DNA of 64,000 bases from Christensenellaceae bacterium Phil7 (GCA_001940845.1 MSGV01000010.1:62001-126000); one strand, 5' to 3'; positions 1 to 10,053 are shown, numbered from the stretch's first letter. A program made the numbers and translations. Notes: a model not told the origin generated them from the sequence alone.

Positions 1-1
1 A

Positions 2-514
2 TTTAAGATCATTGGCAGCAGCGATGCGCAGGATGTGCTCGCATCAATGCGTGAACTGCAAAACGCGGGCAGTGATCAGGATGATCGCAGCAATGCCGAA
101 GAGACCCTTGGAAGGCTGAAGCTAGTGCAGCTTCCATCAATAATTGAAGTCTTTTCGCCCTCGGATTCCCCCATCCTGCCGCTCGCCTTTGATCGGGCAA
201 TAGAGGAGGAATCGACCATGATAGCAAAGCTGTATGCTCCGACCGGAACACAGGTCGTATCCATGCTTGCAGGAACGGTAAAGGCCGTTTCTGTCGATGA
301 TAAGCTTGGGGGATACGTCATCGTAAGCTGCGAAGGCGATATAGAGCTCTATTACTATGGGCTGAATGATATTGCAGTGGAACGCGGTCAGCCCATACTC
401 CAACATAGTACGCTCGGAACCATCGCAAATGATATTCTCTGCATCCGTGTGCTGCAGCATGGCAGACCCATCGATCCATTGGATTTTCTGGGAGTTGCGG
501 CGGAGGCAGGCTAA
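2..514 (+). CDS. SpoIVFA-like degenerate M23 (LytM) protein, 5' partial
   Basis: The frame is open to the left edge, so only the C-terminal part is seen; an internal ATG at 35 is probably not the true start. The last ~95 residues have an M23/LytM fold pattern (LYAPTGTQVVSMLAGTV, then GGYVIVS, then a beta-rich tail), but the zinc motifs HxxxD and HxH are absent. This fits SpoIVFA, whose LytM-like domain is a scaffold that holds the intramembrane protease SpoIVFB in the outer forespore membrane, rather than a cell-wall hydrolase. The stop codon lies one base before the ATG of the SpoIVFB-like gene, so the two are almost certainly co-transcribed and translationally coupled. The identification as SpoIVFA rests on the degenerate domain plus this neighbour; another M23-like membrane protein is possible. 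Confidence 0.7.
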   Translation, partial: FKIIGSSDAQDVLASMRELQNAGSDQDDRSNAEETLGRLKLVQLPSIIEVFSPSDSPILPLAFDRAIEEESTMIAKLYAPTGTQVVSMLAGTVKAVSVDDKLGGYVIVSCEGDIELYYYGLNDIAVERGQPILQHSTLGTIANDILCIRVLQHGRPIDPLDFLGVAAEAG

Positions 515-515
515 A

Positions 516-1406
516 ATGAAACTGGCGAGCATTCGCGATGCGGAGATCCGCTGCTCGCTTCCCGTTCTTCTGCTGCTCCCCGCCATGGCAGCAATGGGAC
601 GACTTTGGAGCTTTCTTATAGGCAGCTTCTCCCTTATACTTCATGAGCTCGCACACGCGATGACAGCCGAACGCCTGGGCTGCCGAATCGCATCCATAGA
701 GCTTCAACCATTCGGCTGCGTTGCAAGGCTGGTTCATCAGCCCACAAGCCCATCCGAAAATGCCGCTATAGCTGCTGCCGGTCCATTGATAAGCCTTTTG
801 CTCTCCCTTGGAGCCGTAGGCATGGGCAGACTTTTCCCGGAGAGCGCCTCCGGGCTGGAGGGTTTTATATCATTCAACCTTGGGATCGCCGTAATGAATC
901 TCTTCCCCGTGCTTCCGCTGGATGGCGGCAGGCTGCTCGAATCAATTCTCACAAAGCATATGGGAAGGCAGCGAGCCATCCGATTGCTGACCATGGCCGG
1001 CTGCATTTTCGGCTCCGGCCTTGCCATTTTGGGTGCATTGCTGATCTCTATCGACAGCAGCTTCGATTTTTCATCGATCATGCCAATAATCACGGGCTGC
1101 TTCATACTGATATCGGCGATAACGGAGCGCCGCAGGCTTGGCACTGATCGAATGCGGCTTCGGCTGAATGCCGATACCAAGCTCAGACAGGGCGGAGCAC
1201 TTCCTGTAAGTGCAATAGCCATGAATGAGCGTGCAACGGTACGCGAAGCATTGGCGGCACTCTCCAGCAGCGGCTATAATCTCGTATTAATAGTGGACGG
1301 TAATCTCCATAATCGAGGATTTATCAGTGAATCCGAACTGATATCAGCCGCTATGCGAGGCGCAGCAGAGCAAAAGATCGGAACGTTTCTTCCAAGAGCA
1401 TTTTGA
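516..1406 (+). CDS. spoIVFB: Site-2 protease (M50), SpoIVFB-like
   Basis: 296-residue intramembrane zinc metalloprotease. H43-E44-x-x-H47 lies in a membrane segment (HELAH) and the third ligand is D136 in NLFPVLPLDGG, both diagnostic of M50. Several further hydrophobic segments follow, and the last ~70 residues look like a CBS domain, as in SpoIVFB, where it senses ATP. In Bacillus, SpoIVFB cleaves pro-sigma-K in the mother cell during sporulation; by homology the same role is inferred here. I place the start at ATG 516, one base after the stop of the upstream gene; the reading frame is open back to 366 but that part overlaps the neighbour. No sigK is visible in this window, so the substrate cannot be confirmed. 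Confidence 0.88.
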   Translation: MKLASIRDAEIRCSLPVLLLLPAMAAMGRLWSFLIGSFSLILHELAHAMTAERLGCRIASIELQPFGCVARLVHQPTSPSENAAIAAAGPLISLLLSLGAVGMGRLFPESASGLEGFISFNLGIAVMNLFPVLPLDGGRLLESILTKHMGRQRAIRLLTMAGCIFGSGLAILGALLISIDSSFDFSSIMPIITGCFILISAITERRRLGTDRMRLRLNADTKLRQGGALPVSAIAMNERATVREALAALSSSGYNLVLIVDGNLHNRGFISESELISAAMRGAAEQKIGTFLPRAF

Positions 1407-1420
1407 AACGCACCGATCTT
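1374..1420. terminator. Bidirectional terminator between convergent genes
   Basis: Two stacked stems: AAGATCGG (1374-1381) with CCGATCTT (1413-1420), and inside them CGTTTC (1384-1389) with GAAACG (1405-1410). It covers the last codons of the SpoIVFB gene and lies before the convergent 2443-residue gene's 3' end. On the minus strand it is followed by TTTTGC, so it may serve both genes. Confidence 0.6.
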
Positions 1421-1442
1421 CCTCTTCCGCAGCTCTAAGGCA

Positions 1443-4400
1443 TCAATAGCATACGTCTATCTCGTAGGTCTTGCCATCATCGAGCAGCGGTACGCATTCC
1501 GCCTGCCTTCCATTTACCATCAGGCTATGCGCATTCAGCTTTTTAGCCCTTATATGGTAAAGGCTTTTTCCGAAGCTATATTTGACTTCAAAGCTTTCCA
1601 TTGTCGTGCATGGATTGATATATAGATTGCAGCCTCGTTTTTTTATACCGAGAATATTCTCCACGGCAGCTCGATACAGCCATGCCGCAGCCCCCGTATA
1701 CCAGCTCCAGCCGGCTCTTCCGGCCAATCTGCCTTCCGAATAAACATCTCCGGCCATAGCATACGGCTCGCCCATATACTGGGCAGCCAATTCTATTTGC
1801 CCATGCACTGCCGGATTCAGCAGAGCAAAAAGCTTATCCGCTGTATCGGCGCGGCCAAGCCGACATGCCGCGAGCACACACCATACGGCGGCATGGGTGT
1901 ACTGCCCTCCATTTTCCCTTACTCCCGGAATATAGCCTCGGATATAGCCCACCTCATGCTCGGGATCAGCCTCATCAAATGGCTGATTCAAAAGACGTAT
2001 AAGCTTATGCTCATTATCAAGCAGCTCTTCGAGAATAGTATCAAACGCCTCTTCGGAATGCTTTGCCCCCGCAAAGACCGCAAAGCATTCGCTCGCACAA
2101 TCGACGAAATCATCATTTCCAAGACATTTGCCGTCACCAAAGAATGCACGGCGGTAGCATCTGCCATTCCATGCATATTTTTCAAGATTTTCACGCAGCT
2201 TTTTCGCCTCCGCCGTGAAGCGCTTTGCCATCTGCTCATCGCCCCGGCTTATACATATAGGTGCAAAAGCTTCAAGACAGATGACCAACAGGAAGCCAAG
2301 CAGCACGCTCTCCCCTCCATCATCGCCGACTCTATCCATCCCATCGTTCCAATCTCCGCCCCCCATGAGCGGAAGCCCGTGAGCCCCAAATTCCAAACCA
2401 CAGCGCAGCGCACGAATGCAATGCTCATAAAGGCTTCCTATGACTTCGCCTTGCTCCATGGTTTGATATATATCATGCTGTCCTTCAGGTATTGGCACAT
2501 CCTTAAGGAATCGTATCTCTTCATCAAGCACCGCATTATCCCCGGTGCTGTCGATGTATTCGGCAACGGCGTAGGGCAGGAAAAGCCTATCATCGGTTAT
2601 GGTCGTGCGGACTCCCGAAAACGCGGCCATACCATCCCGCCTCGGCAATTCGTGCCACCAATGCAGCACATCCCCGCGCTCGAACTGCACCCCGGCACAG
2701 CGCAGGAGCTGATTCCTGGCTCGCTCCGGATCCGTCATGAGCAGTGCAAGCACATCCTGGAGCTGATCCCGAAAACCAAAAGCACCGCCGCTTTGGTAGA
2801 ATCCCGTCCTTCCCATTAGACGAGCGGCATATACCTGATAAAGGAGCCTTCGATTCACGATCAGATCAAACCCCTCATCATCGGTCCTAACCATGAGCTT
2901 CTCCAGTTTTGTCCGGCAGAACTCCTCATGATAGCTCAAAGCTGAACCGATATCCGCCTTTCCTATAAAATCTTCGATCGAATCAGGTTTTGACATGCCC
3001 AGCAGGAATACGAGCCTTGTTTCATCATTTTCGGGGCAGCTCGCATGAATCAGCAGTTCATTTTTACTATCTGCATCTATGCTTCCCTGCTTTACAGCGA
3101 GAAAGGCCAGCTCATCCGTATCCAAAAAGAGATTCCTGATGCCTATTCCCCACTGATAACGCTTCGTGAGCTTGCCATCAAAACGCCACTCATCTCCGAT
3201 CTGGAAATCAAAGCCCAGCAGGATATCTATCTCCCGCTTTATGCCGTCCGTATTCCTCATTGATAGCTGATAGTATTTTACGGGCAGCTTTTCATCCACG
3301 GTCTCGATCAATGTGAAATCCATACCTTCCGTTTTGACCGCATAGCTCGTGGAGCCAAAGCCATGTATCACCCGATGCCTTGCACATCGCTTGATCTCCA
3401 GCTTCCTGCCATCCATAAGTACGGTTATGCGCTCTCCCGAAGCATCCCCGATCGCATCATTTGACCATGGAGTTATGCGCATAAGCCTAGAATTGTCCTT
3501 GAAGGTATAGCCGCCTCCGGACTCTGTGACAAGCGTGCCAAAATTTTCGTTGGCAATTATATTGCTCCAAGGAAGCGGCGTAGGGCTTTCTTCCGATGCG
3601 AAGATGACGTATTCTCCCCGCTCATCAAAGCCTCCGCAGCCATTAAAGCATTTAAGGGTTTCGCATGAAGGTAAACAGCATTCCAATTCATCAAGCGCAT
3701 CGACCTCCAGATTGCGCCTCAGAATATCCGTATCGTTCACTCCGCCGGTGAAGCCCAGCAGCTCCTCGCAGCTTCCAAATCGCATTGCCGCAGTTCCTTC
3801 AAGAAATGCTCTATCCGCTTGGCTGAGCTCATACCCATTCAACAGGGTGCAGTTTCCCATGCAGGATATGCTGCTTTCAATCCCCAGCTTCAATCTGTTC
3901 GCATACTCACATGGATATTCGCCAATCATGACAAGCTCCGTATTCAGACCCATATCCCTCAGACATTCGAATATACGCGCAAGCTTCCGAAGCATTGGAA
4001 GCTCCCCGGTATCCGAGATTGTCAGCAGGATAAACCTGTTATCGCCGGATATTCCAAACCGCCAAAGATTATGTACGCCGTACAGAGCTTTATCGGATTC
4101 GGGATGCTTTCCATACTCCTCTCCCATCAAAAGTGAATAGGCCAACCTCTGCGCGCATTCAAACATGGATGCATCCATATCGAGGATATGCAGCCTTGCT
4201 CTGGCCTGCAATGCGGCAAGTTCGGCCGCACCGGATCTGCGCAAACGCTGCTGCTTAACTGCTGCAAGCGCGCTCTCCCTGCTATCTGCGATACCGGCGA
4301 TCAGCACCACCTCCGCCGATTCGCCCGGAGATAGCTCCACGATCGTTCTGGCGGTAAAATTTGGCTCGACCGGCATAGTCGTGGACCGCGACCTAAGCGG

Positions 4401-7400
4401 TTTTTTCATGGATTCCGCGCGGCCTATAAGCCTGCCCGGTGAAGCGAGACCATCACAGCAATATTGAATCTCGTTGGCGGCTATGATATTAAAATAGCCA
4501 TACCGTTCCCCTCTTCCCGGCTTCGCTCTCGAGCGGAAGAGCAGCGTTCCATCCACAAAGCATGAATCCACGCAAAGCCTGGTAAATGCCGGGTGCGCAT
4601 TGAATACCTTCCTCTCCGCCATAGCAAGCTCTGCAAATACTCCCACCTCGGCGGAAAGCTTGCGGCTGCCGCAGTTTATCAGGGTCAACGTTCTTAGCTC
4701 GCAATCGAGCTCTGCGGAAACCAGGCAGGTAAGCTTGGTCTTTAGCGCGGAGTGCCTGGCCGTCAATGTCAAAACTCCGGAATCGATATTCAACTCGCCC
4801 GCACAGGAGTGCACGCTGTCGCCCTGCCTTATGTAGAATTCTATTCCGTTTTCGGCACGAAGGCTTTCATCAAACCGCGTCAGCATGAATGAATCCCGCT
4901 TGGAAAAACCATGCCCATTTTCATCCATAAAGAGCATATAATGTCCATTTGAAAGTATTCCGCCGCGCCCGCTGAAGGAATGCTCCCTGAGCCTTGGCTC
5001 ATGCCGATCATCGCCAATGCAGCTCTTATAGGTCAATAGCCTTATCGGATTTGCCGGCATATTTTCGAAGAGCAGCTGTTCATTGGCGCGTACAGCGGCA
5101 AGGCGCATAAATCGTTTTATAAGCGCATTATCGCATAGGGCATTATCCATGGCACAAAGCCCCATGCCCTGATGATGCGCCATAAAGCTGCGTACAAATC
5201 GGTAATTCTCCGATCCAACCCTTGCTTTATCAAAATCCGCCGCTTCATAAAAACCATATTTGCCCAGTCCGCCCATTTTATCAAACGCCATGAGATTGGC
5301 CATTGCAAGCTTCGGCTCGATCTGCAATGCCAAAAGACTTGCGTATGGCGCGGCTATTTGGGGCATCGAACGCCGAAATTCCAAGCTCAAGCTCGGATTT
5401 CCAAAGGCCTTATATTGATAATTCAAATGCTTATCGAATGCATAATAGCCCGATTCCGTTGCTCCCCATGGTCTTTCATCCTTCATTGAAAGGAATTCCG
5501 TCAATACGGCATTCCGGCAGGTCTCGTACTGCAAGCTATGCGGTACGGTCTCCATCAATATGAGCGGCATCAGATATTCGAACATCGTTCCGCTCCAGCT
5601 TTTGAGGGTTCTCCCTCCCGATGGTTCGCACATCAGCCTTGACAATCTGAACCAATGCTCCGCATCCACCTTGCCCGCAGCGATAAGCACGAAGCTCATA
5701 AGCCTTGATTCCGAAGCAAGCAGATCATAATGGGATGCCGTCAGCCGACCCTCTTCAAATTCCAGCCCTACATGGAATAGCTTTCTTTTTTCATCATACA
5801 GCGATGAAAAATCCATATCCTCTGCAAGCCTTTCGAGCCGCATGGCGAGCTCGTCACAGCCAAGCTCATGCAGCGCCTCCGCAGTCGTTATAAGGCTTGC
5901 AAGCAGATTGCCGCTATCAACGGATGAAATGAATCTGGGCTTGAGCACGGCAAGGGTCTTTATATCGTACCAATTGAAAAGCTGTCCCTTCCATTTTTCC
6001 ATCTTTTCTATGGTCACGGTCATTTCTTCAATAAATTCTATCATTCTTTCCCGGCTTATCAATTCCATATCCAGCGCAGCAACGGCGGCAAGCAATGCCA
6101 TACCTATATTCGTTGGCGAGGTTAAAGCTGCATTGCCGCGATATGGTTCCTCCTGGTAATTATCAGGCGGCAGGAAATGGGTATCGGCAGTGCAGTTTTC
6201 ATCGAAATACTTCCATGTGCGCAGAGCAGCATCACGAAGCAGCTCCTCCTCCCGGCTCGAGAAACCATATTTTTTTCTTCCGGAATCCAAATTTCGAACG
6301 ATGAACGGAGCGAGCAGAAAAAGTATGCCGAACAGCATCGATAGCTTGAGCGAAGGCATCAATCCCATAATATTCAAAATTGAAATGACGATCAAAACAA
6401 GCCCCATAAGCATACAGGATAAAAGGTTGCGATAGTAATCAGATGCTTTTTTGCATTTTCCCGCACTGCTGGCAGCCGTTTGCCATTCCAACATTTTCTT
6501 ATGCGAAAAGCACATCCGATAAATGCTGCGCGCTATTGCATCCGCATCCCTGCAAAATGCATAGGGAAGGGTTATAAATTCAAGTATCCTGCGCCTTATC
6601 AGCAATATCAAAGGTCTCCATGCCGGATGAACGGTGAATGATGTTATGAATGCTGCAATGAAGCCAATCAAAGGATCTATGAAAAATGCAGCCAGCGCAA
6701 AAAGAACCGGCAGCGGAAGCCCGAATATGCAGCCCGTTACTATCGCCAGAAAATATGCAATATTGCCGAACCCGCTGATAAGATTCATGAGCAGCTTATA
6801 CTTCGAAAGCGCATCCACATTTTTCTTTTGACTCCCAACAAGATATGGAAGGAGCTGGAAATCTCCGCGCAGCCAACGATGGCGGCGCTTCCACCATGCA
6901 AAGAACTGGGATGGTTCCCCATCATAGAGCAGGATATCCTCGGCAAATGCGGCACGAGATATACAGCCCTCAAGCATATCATGGCTCAATACCGTATTAT
7001 CCGGAATTTTCCCATCGGTCGCAAGCATAAATGCATCGATATCGATTATGCCCTTGCCTCCAAAGCAGCCCTCTGAAAATACGTCCTGAAAGAAATCTGA
7101 AACCGAGCTATCATATGGGCTCATGCCCGCTTCACCGCTGATAAGATTTGCAAAACGGCTTGCGGCAGCGGAGCGGGAAGTTGAAGCCATTCTTGGCGCA
7201 ATAATGGAATACCCTTCATATGGTCTTGTTTCGCCATTCCTGTACACCGGACGATTAAGCGGATGAAGCATTGCACCGATAAGCTTTTTCAGTGCTCCGG
7301 CAGGCATGACCGTATCCGCATCGAGAACGACCAAAAAGTTGAAATCACCCTCCAACGCTGGACATATGCAATTAAACTCGGTTTTGCGATGCTTCTTAAT

Positions 7401-8774
7401 GAGCTGCATGAGCGCATTGACCGCTCCGCGTTTTCGCTCGCGCCCCATGAAAACCTCGTCCTCCCTCGCATAGCTCCTTTTTCTATGCAAATAATGGAAG
7501 ATATTCTTATTACCGTATTTTGCATTGAGCTCATCCGCAAGCTTTGCTGCCAGCTTTAATAGCTCCGGCTCGCCCTCTTTGATCTCCGTATCTGAATCCG
7601 GAAAATCGCCCAATACGCAAAACTCAACTCCACATGGGCAATCCCTTCGGCTTGCCAAATAATGCATTTCAATAGTATCCAAGGCATCGCGCAGCGCCTG
7701 CTCTCCCGTTATCAAAACCGGTACGCAAACAAGCGTGCGGTTATCATTCAGAAGCTCTGCATCGGGCGTTATACGCGGCAATGGCCTGGGCTTGATTAGC
7801 CGAACGAGAATATTTACCATAACGGTATGCACAAGCAGACCGATTGGAATGAGGAGCAGCAAACCTGAGACTATGCTTTCATTAAATGCAAGGATGAACC
7901 AGGGCATGGCTAAAAGCAGCTCCGCTGCCGCTATGAGCACGAGCTTCGCATTATTGCTCAGCACAGATATCTTCCGCACCCCTGACAACCGGGCTATGAG
8001 TTCATTTTTTCCTTCATTGATGAGGTAATATCCCACATGAGCCCTACGACCTGCTTCCGCCTCCGAAAGCTCCAGCGCAGCCATTGCAACCTCGGTCTCA
8101 TCCGATGCACAGCGATCCGCCAGCTTTTCGACCGCCTCCATATATAGCCGTTTGCCGGATGCATCCATTCTCCGATAGCAGGCATCCCGGCACAGCATCG
8201 CATTCACGCGGCTCAGCGCCGTTATTCCTGTTTCCACATCGGCATCCGTCAATCTGCTGAGAGAATTTATTGCGGTTTGCAGCGCCGCAGCACGCACTGA
8301 ATCCGATGCGGAACTATGTACCAGATCCCTTATATATTCAAGCACAGCAACGCTGAGCATCGGACCTATCAGCTCAACCTCCCGCCCTGCAAGCGGTTTT
8401 TCATCCTGATACCTATCGAAGAAAAGGGTCAGCGAATTTATATCCAGTGCAGCGTTACAGATCGATATATATTCTTTGCAGAGCATAAGAATCCGGGGCA
8501 TACCGCTTCCCGGCATACGCATCAATCCCCTTGTTCCCCCCTGCGCATTCAACGAAGCGAGCAAGCGAAGATGCTTTTCAATTCTATAGAATTCATTCAC
8601 AAAAACCTCATCAAAGAGCATACCGTTATTCTGCGCTGAACTGCGCAGACGCTTGAGATACAGCCTATATTCATGTGAAAGCTCCCTTATTAGCGCAGAA
8701 ATATTGTATTTCCACTTTGAATGCGCCGCCTGCACCTTCAGCCCTGCAAGCTCATGCGCTCTGGTTTCAATCAT
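1443..8774 (-). CDS. Cyclic beta-1,2-glucan synthase-like protein (GT84/GH94, NdvB family)
   Basis: A 2443-residue membrane enzyme. After ~270 N-terminal residues come two membrane segments, then a GT2-like glucosyltransferase domain with D485-A-D487 (VVLDADT), LSHDMLEG and RRHRWLRGD (W634), followed by another membrane cluster around residues 665-850. Next is a glucoamylase-like region with the HHQGMGL motif, then beta-rich domains, and a C-terminal GH94 phosphorylase-type (alpha/alpha)6 domain with the signature DWND at 2141-2144. This is the order in NdvB/Cgs enzymes, which make cyclic beta-1,2-glucan from UDP-glucose by initiation, elongation and phosphorolytic length control. It is somewhat shorter than proteobacterial NdvB (about 2800). 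RBS GGGAGGGAG precedes the ATG. The DUF5665 gene ends 11 bases upstream. Product structure in a Gram-positive host is not established from sequence. Confidence 0.88.
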   Translation of the reverse strand: MIETRAHELAGLKVQAAHSKWKYNISALIRELSHEYRLYLKRLRSSAQNNGMLFDEVFVNEFYRIEKHLRLLASLNAQGGTRGLMRMPGSGMPRILMLCKEYISICNAALDINSLTLFFDRYQDEKPLAGREVELIGPMLSVAVLEYIRDLVHSSASDSVRAAALQTAINSLSRLTDADVETGITALSRVNAMLCRDACYRRMDASGKRLYMEAVEKLADRCASDETEVAMAALELSEAEAGRRAHVGYYLINEGKNELIARLSGVRKISVLSNNAKLVLIAAAELLLAMPWFILAFNESIVSGLLLLIPIGLLVHTVMVNILVRLIKPRPLPRITPDAELLNDNRTLVCVPVLITGEQALRDALDTIEMHYLASRRDCPCGVEFCVLGDFPDSDTEIKEGEPELLKLAAKLADELNAKYGNKNIFHYLHRKRSYAREDEVFMGRERKRGAVNALMQLIKKHRKTEFNCICPALEGDFNFLVVLDADTVMPAGALKKLIGAMLHPLNRPVYRNGETRPYEGYSIIAPRMASTSRSAAASRFANLISGEAGMSPYDSSVSDFFQDVFSEGCFGGKGIIDIDAFMLATDGKIPDNTVLSHDMLEGCISRAAFAEDILLYDGEPSQFFAWWKRRHRWLRGDFQLLPYLVGSQKKNVDALSKYKLLMNLISGFGNIAYFLAIVTGCIFGLPLPVLFALAAFFIDPLIGFIAAFITSFTVHPAWRPLILLIRRRILEFITLPYAFCRDADAIARSIYRMCFSHKKMLEWQTAASSAGKCKKASDYYRNLLSCMLMGLVLIVISILNIMGLMPSLKLSMLFGILFLLAPFIVRNLDSGRKKYGFSSREEELLRDAALRTWKYFDENCTADTHFLPPDNYQEEPYRGNAALTSPTNIGMALLAAVAALDMELISRERMIEFIEEMTVTIEKMEKWKGQLFNWYDIKTLAVLKPRFISSVDSGNLLASLITTAEALHELGCDELAMRLERLAEDMDFSSLYDEKRKLFHVGLEFEEGRLTASHYDLLASESRLMSFVLIAAGKVDAEHWFRLSRLMCEPSGGRTLKSWSGTMFEYLMPLILMETVPHSLQYETCRNAVLTEFLSMKDERPWGATESGYYAFDKHLNYQYKAFGNPSLSLEFRRSMPQIAAPYASLLALQIEPKLAMANLMAFDKMGGLGKYGFYEAADFDKARVGSENYRFVRSFMAHHQGMGLCAMDNALCDNALIKRFMRLAAVRANEQLLFENMPANPIRLLTYKSCIGDDRHEPRLREHSFSGRGGILSNGHYMLFMDENGHGFSKRDSFMLTRFDESLRAENGIEFYIRQGDSVHSCAGELNIDSGVLTLTARHSALKTKLTCLVSAELDCELRTLTLINCGSRKLSAEVGVFAELAMAERKVFNAHPAFTRLCVDSCFVDGTLLFRSRAKPGRGERYGYFNIIAANEIQYCCDGLASPGRLIGRAESMKKPLRSRSTTMPVEPNFTARTIVELSPGESAEVVLIAGIADSRESALAAVKQQRLRRSGAAELAALQARARLHILDMDASMFECAQRLAYSLLMGEEYGKHPESDKALYGVHNLWRFGISGDNRFILLTISDTGELPMLRKLARIFECLRDMGLNTELVMIGEYPCEYANRLKLGIESSISCMGNCTLLNGYELSQADRAFLEGTAAMRFGSCEELLGFTGGVNDTDILRRNLEVDALDELECCLPSCETLKCFNGCGGFDERGEYVIFASEESPTPLPWSNIIANENFGTLVTESGGGYTFKDNSRLMRITPWSNDAIGDASGERITVLMDGRKLEIKRCARHRVIHGFGSTSYAVKTEGMDFTLIETVDEKLPVKYYQLSMRNTDGIKREIDILLGFDFQIGDEWRFDGKLTKRYQWGIGIRNLFLDTDELAFLAVKQGSIDADSKNELLIHASCPENDETRLVFLLGMSKPDSIEDFIGKADIGSALSYHEEFCRTKLEKLMVRTDDEGFDLIVNRRLLYQVYAARLMGRTGFYQSGGAFGFRDQLQDVLALLMTDPERARNQLLRCAGVQFERGDVLHWWHELPRRDGMAAFSGVRTTITDDRLFLPYAVAEYIDSTGDNAVLDEEIRFLKDVPIPEGQHDIYQTMEQGEVIGSLYEHCIRALRCGLEFGAHGLPLMGGGDWNDGMDRVGDDGGESVLLGFLLVICLEAFAPICISRGDEQMAKRFTAEAKKLRENLEKYAWNGRCYRRAFFGDGKCLGNDDFVDCASECFAVFAGAKHSEEAFDTILEELLDNEHKLIRLLNQPFDEADPEHEVGYIRGYIPGVRENGGQYTHAAVWCVLAACRLGRADTADKLFALLNPAVHGQIELAAQYMGEPYAMAGDVYSEGRLAGRAGWSWYTGAAAWLYRAAVENILGIKKRGCNLYINPCTTMESFEVKYSFGKSLYHIRAKKLNAHSLMVNGRQAECVPLLDDGKTYEIDVCY

Positions 8775-8785
8775 GATCTCCCTCC

Positions 8786-9097
8786 CTATTTGCTTTCAAT
8801 GATTTCTATTATTTCCGAAATAAAATCTGCTATATACGGGAGATTGCTCCGTGCAAGCAGGTTTAAGATATATATGATTATTGCACCAATGAGCGAAAAG
8901 CCGATTGCGGTTCCCAAGCCCTTAAGCATACCGATGAAGAAAGCGCGTTTAATTATGCGCTTTTCGTTGGATACATACTCGATATAATCATTAAAATGAC
9001 TCCGTTCGAGCTTATAAGTTATCGATTGAAGCGTTTTCTCTATCAGGCTCAATCTTCGCTTGATCTCATTTTCTTCACGTTTTCTTTTTTCCGCCAT
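8786..9097 (-). CDS. DUF5665-type small membrane protein
   Basis: 103 residues: a charged N-terminal part (EKRKREENEIKRR) predicted to form a coiled coil, then a glycine-rich hydrophobic segment (FFIGMLKGLGTAIGFSLIGA) and an amphipathic tail. The pattern matches the DUF5665 family of Firmicutes, whose function is unknown. It lies 11 bases upstream of the glucan synthase gene and probably shares its transcript. The ATG at 9097 has no recognisable Shine-Dalgarno sequence; a TAATCT box ends six bases before it, which may hint at a leaderless start, but I see no good -35 element. Confidence 0.75.
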   Translation of the reverse strand: MAEKRKREENEIKRRLSLIEKTLQSITYKLERSHFNDYIEYVSNEKRIIKRAFFIGMLKGLGTAIGFSLIGAIIIYILNLLARSNLPYIADFISEIIEIIESK

Positions 9098-9150
9098 GGG
9101 TTTAGATTAAGCTGATCGGCGTATTTTTATGTAATTTCTGTATCAACAAA

Positions 9151-9188
9151 TAAAATTGACAAAGCATTTTCTTGCCTTGTCAATTTTA
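9151..9188 (-). terminator. Terminator after the DivIVA-like gene
   Basis: A perfect 12-base inverted repeat, TAAAATTGACAA (9151-9162) and TTGTCAATTTTA (9177-9188), with a 14-base loop. On the minus strand it is followed by a T-rich stretch. It sits between the DivIVA-like gene and the DUF5665 gene, separating the division cluster from the glucan synthase unit. Confidence 0.65.
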
Positions 9189-9252
9189 TTTAAGGATTTA
9201 TGAAATCGACCAAAGCTGCGGCATAAGTACGCTGCTGCTTTCTTCGATCGTT

Positions 9253-9540
9253 CTAAGCCCTATCTGCATCATCCGCAATAAAGCTTCCATATGATTCATC
9301 CGGAGCCTCCGGCTTCTTAGGTGCCTGCCTCCTACGCAATTCCTCAGCTTCTATCACATTCGCTTCCTCTATGACCGATTCTGCAGTGCTGCCGCTGATT
9401 TCCCGTTTGAGCCCATCCAGCTCGGCATGAAGCCTATCGAGTTCTCTAATTATATCATCAATGAATCGATCGACCGAGGTAATATCATAGCCTATCAATG
9501 AATGCGGGAATTTTTTTGTTATGAGCTCATCCCTCGTCAT
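9253..9540 (-). CDS. DivIVA-domain protein (short)
   Basis: 95 residues. The N-terminus carries the DivIVA membrane-binding pattern (KKFPHSLIGYDITSVDRFID, residues 9-28), followed by a short coiled coil (ELDRLHAELDGLKREI) and an acidic disordered tail. Typical DivIVA has a second, longer coiled coil (150-250 residues in total), so this is a truncated or specialised member. DivIVA proteins bind negatively curved membrane at septa and poles and recruit partners. It lies next to sepF and ylmE, the usual division neighbourhood. RBS AAGGAG is six bases before the ATG. Not enough is present to say whether it acts as a polar marker or in wall growth. Confidence 0.8.
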   Translation of the reverse strand: MTRDELITKKFPHSLIGYDITSVDRFIDDIIRELDRLHAELDGLKREISGSTAESVIEEANVIEAEELRRRQAPKKPEAPDESYGSFIADDADRA

Positions 9541-9621
9541 ATCTTACTCCTTTTTGCATCGAAAGTTTCCCAAAGCAGTATGTGCTTCGGGCAAAACAGG
9601 CATTTTACTGCGCACACTCTA

Positions 9622-10053
9622 TCAATAGTCCAAATCCCTGCTTACCACATCATAATCGGCGGGAGAGATGACGAAGATTCTTCCATTGACTTTATACAAT
9701 CTGCCATTCACAGCACAGATTGCACCATACACAACATCCAGTATGCGTTGAGCAACCTCCCTATCCAATCCCTCCATATTGACGATGACAGGACGATTAT
9801 TTCGAAGGTATTCAATTATATTCAGCGTATCATCGTAGCTGACGGGACGATACACGATAAGCTTTGAATTATTCGGATCAAATTTGCCATGAAGATTGAC
9901 TACATTTCCGGATCCTCTGCGTTGGCGTGAATTCACCACCTGCACCGGCATGGTTTCATCCTCATCCATGATATTCATATCCTCCTCATTATCATATTCA
10001 TCATCCTCGCCCCTTCCGAAGAATGTTTTTATTTTCTGAATCATGTTTGCCAT
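9622..10053 (-). CDS. sepF: Cell division protein SepF
   Basis: 143 residues. An N-terminal amphipathic helix (MANMIQKIKTFFGRG) for membrane binding is followed by an acidic linker and a C-terminal SepF domain (about residues 60-140, VVNLHGKF, YRPVSYDD, RPVIVNMEGLD, RILDVVYGAICAVNG) that forms rings and bundles FtsZ. SepF anchors FtsZ to the membrane. Two in-frame ATGs lie six bases apart; I choose the second (10053) because GGAGGAG is then at the usual spacing, while the first is only a base or two after it. The gene follows ylmE in the same direction, as in many Firmicutes. Confidence 0.93.
   Translation of the reverse strand: MANMIQKIKTFFGRGEDDEYDNEEDMNIMDEDETMPVQVVNSRQRRGSGNVVNLHGKFDPNNSKLIVYRPVSYDDTLNIIEYLRNNRPVIVNMEGLDREVAQRILDVVYGAICAVNGRLYKVNGRIFVISPADYDVVSRDLDY

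Noticed and set aside
1797-2819. 340-codon plus-strand frame inside the glucan synthase gene
   Set aside because: Antisense shadow of a clearly coding GH94 domain; no RBS and no family pattern.
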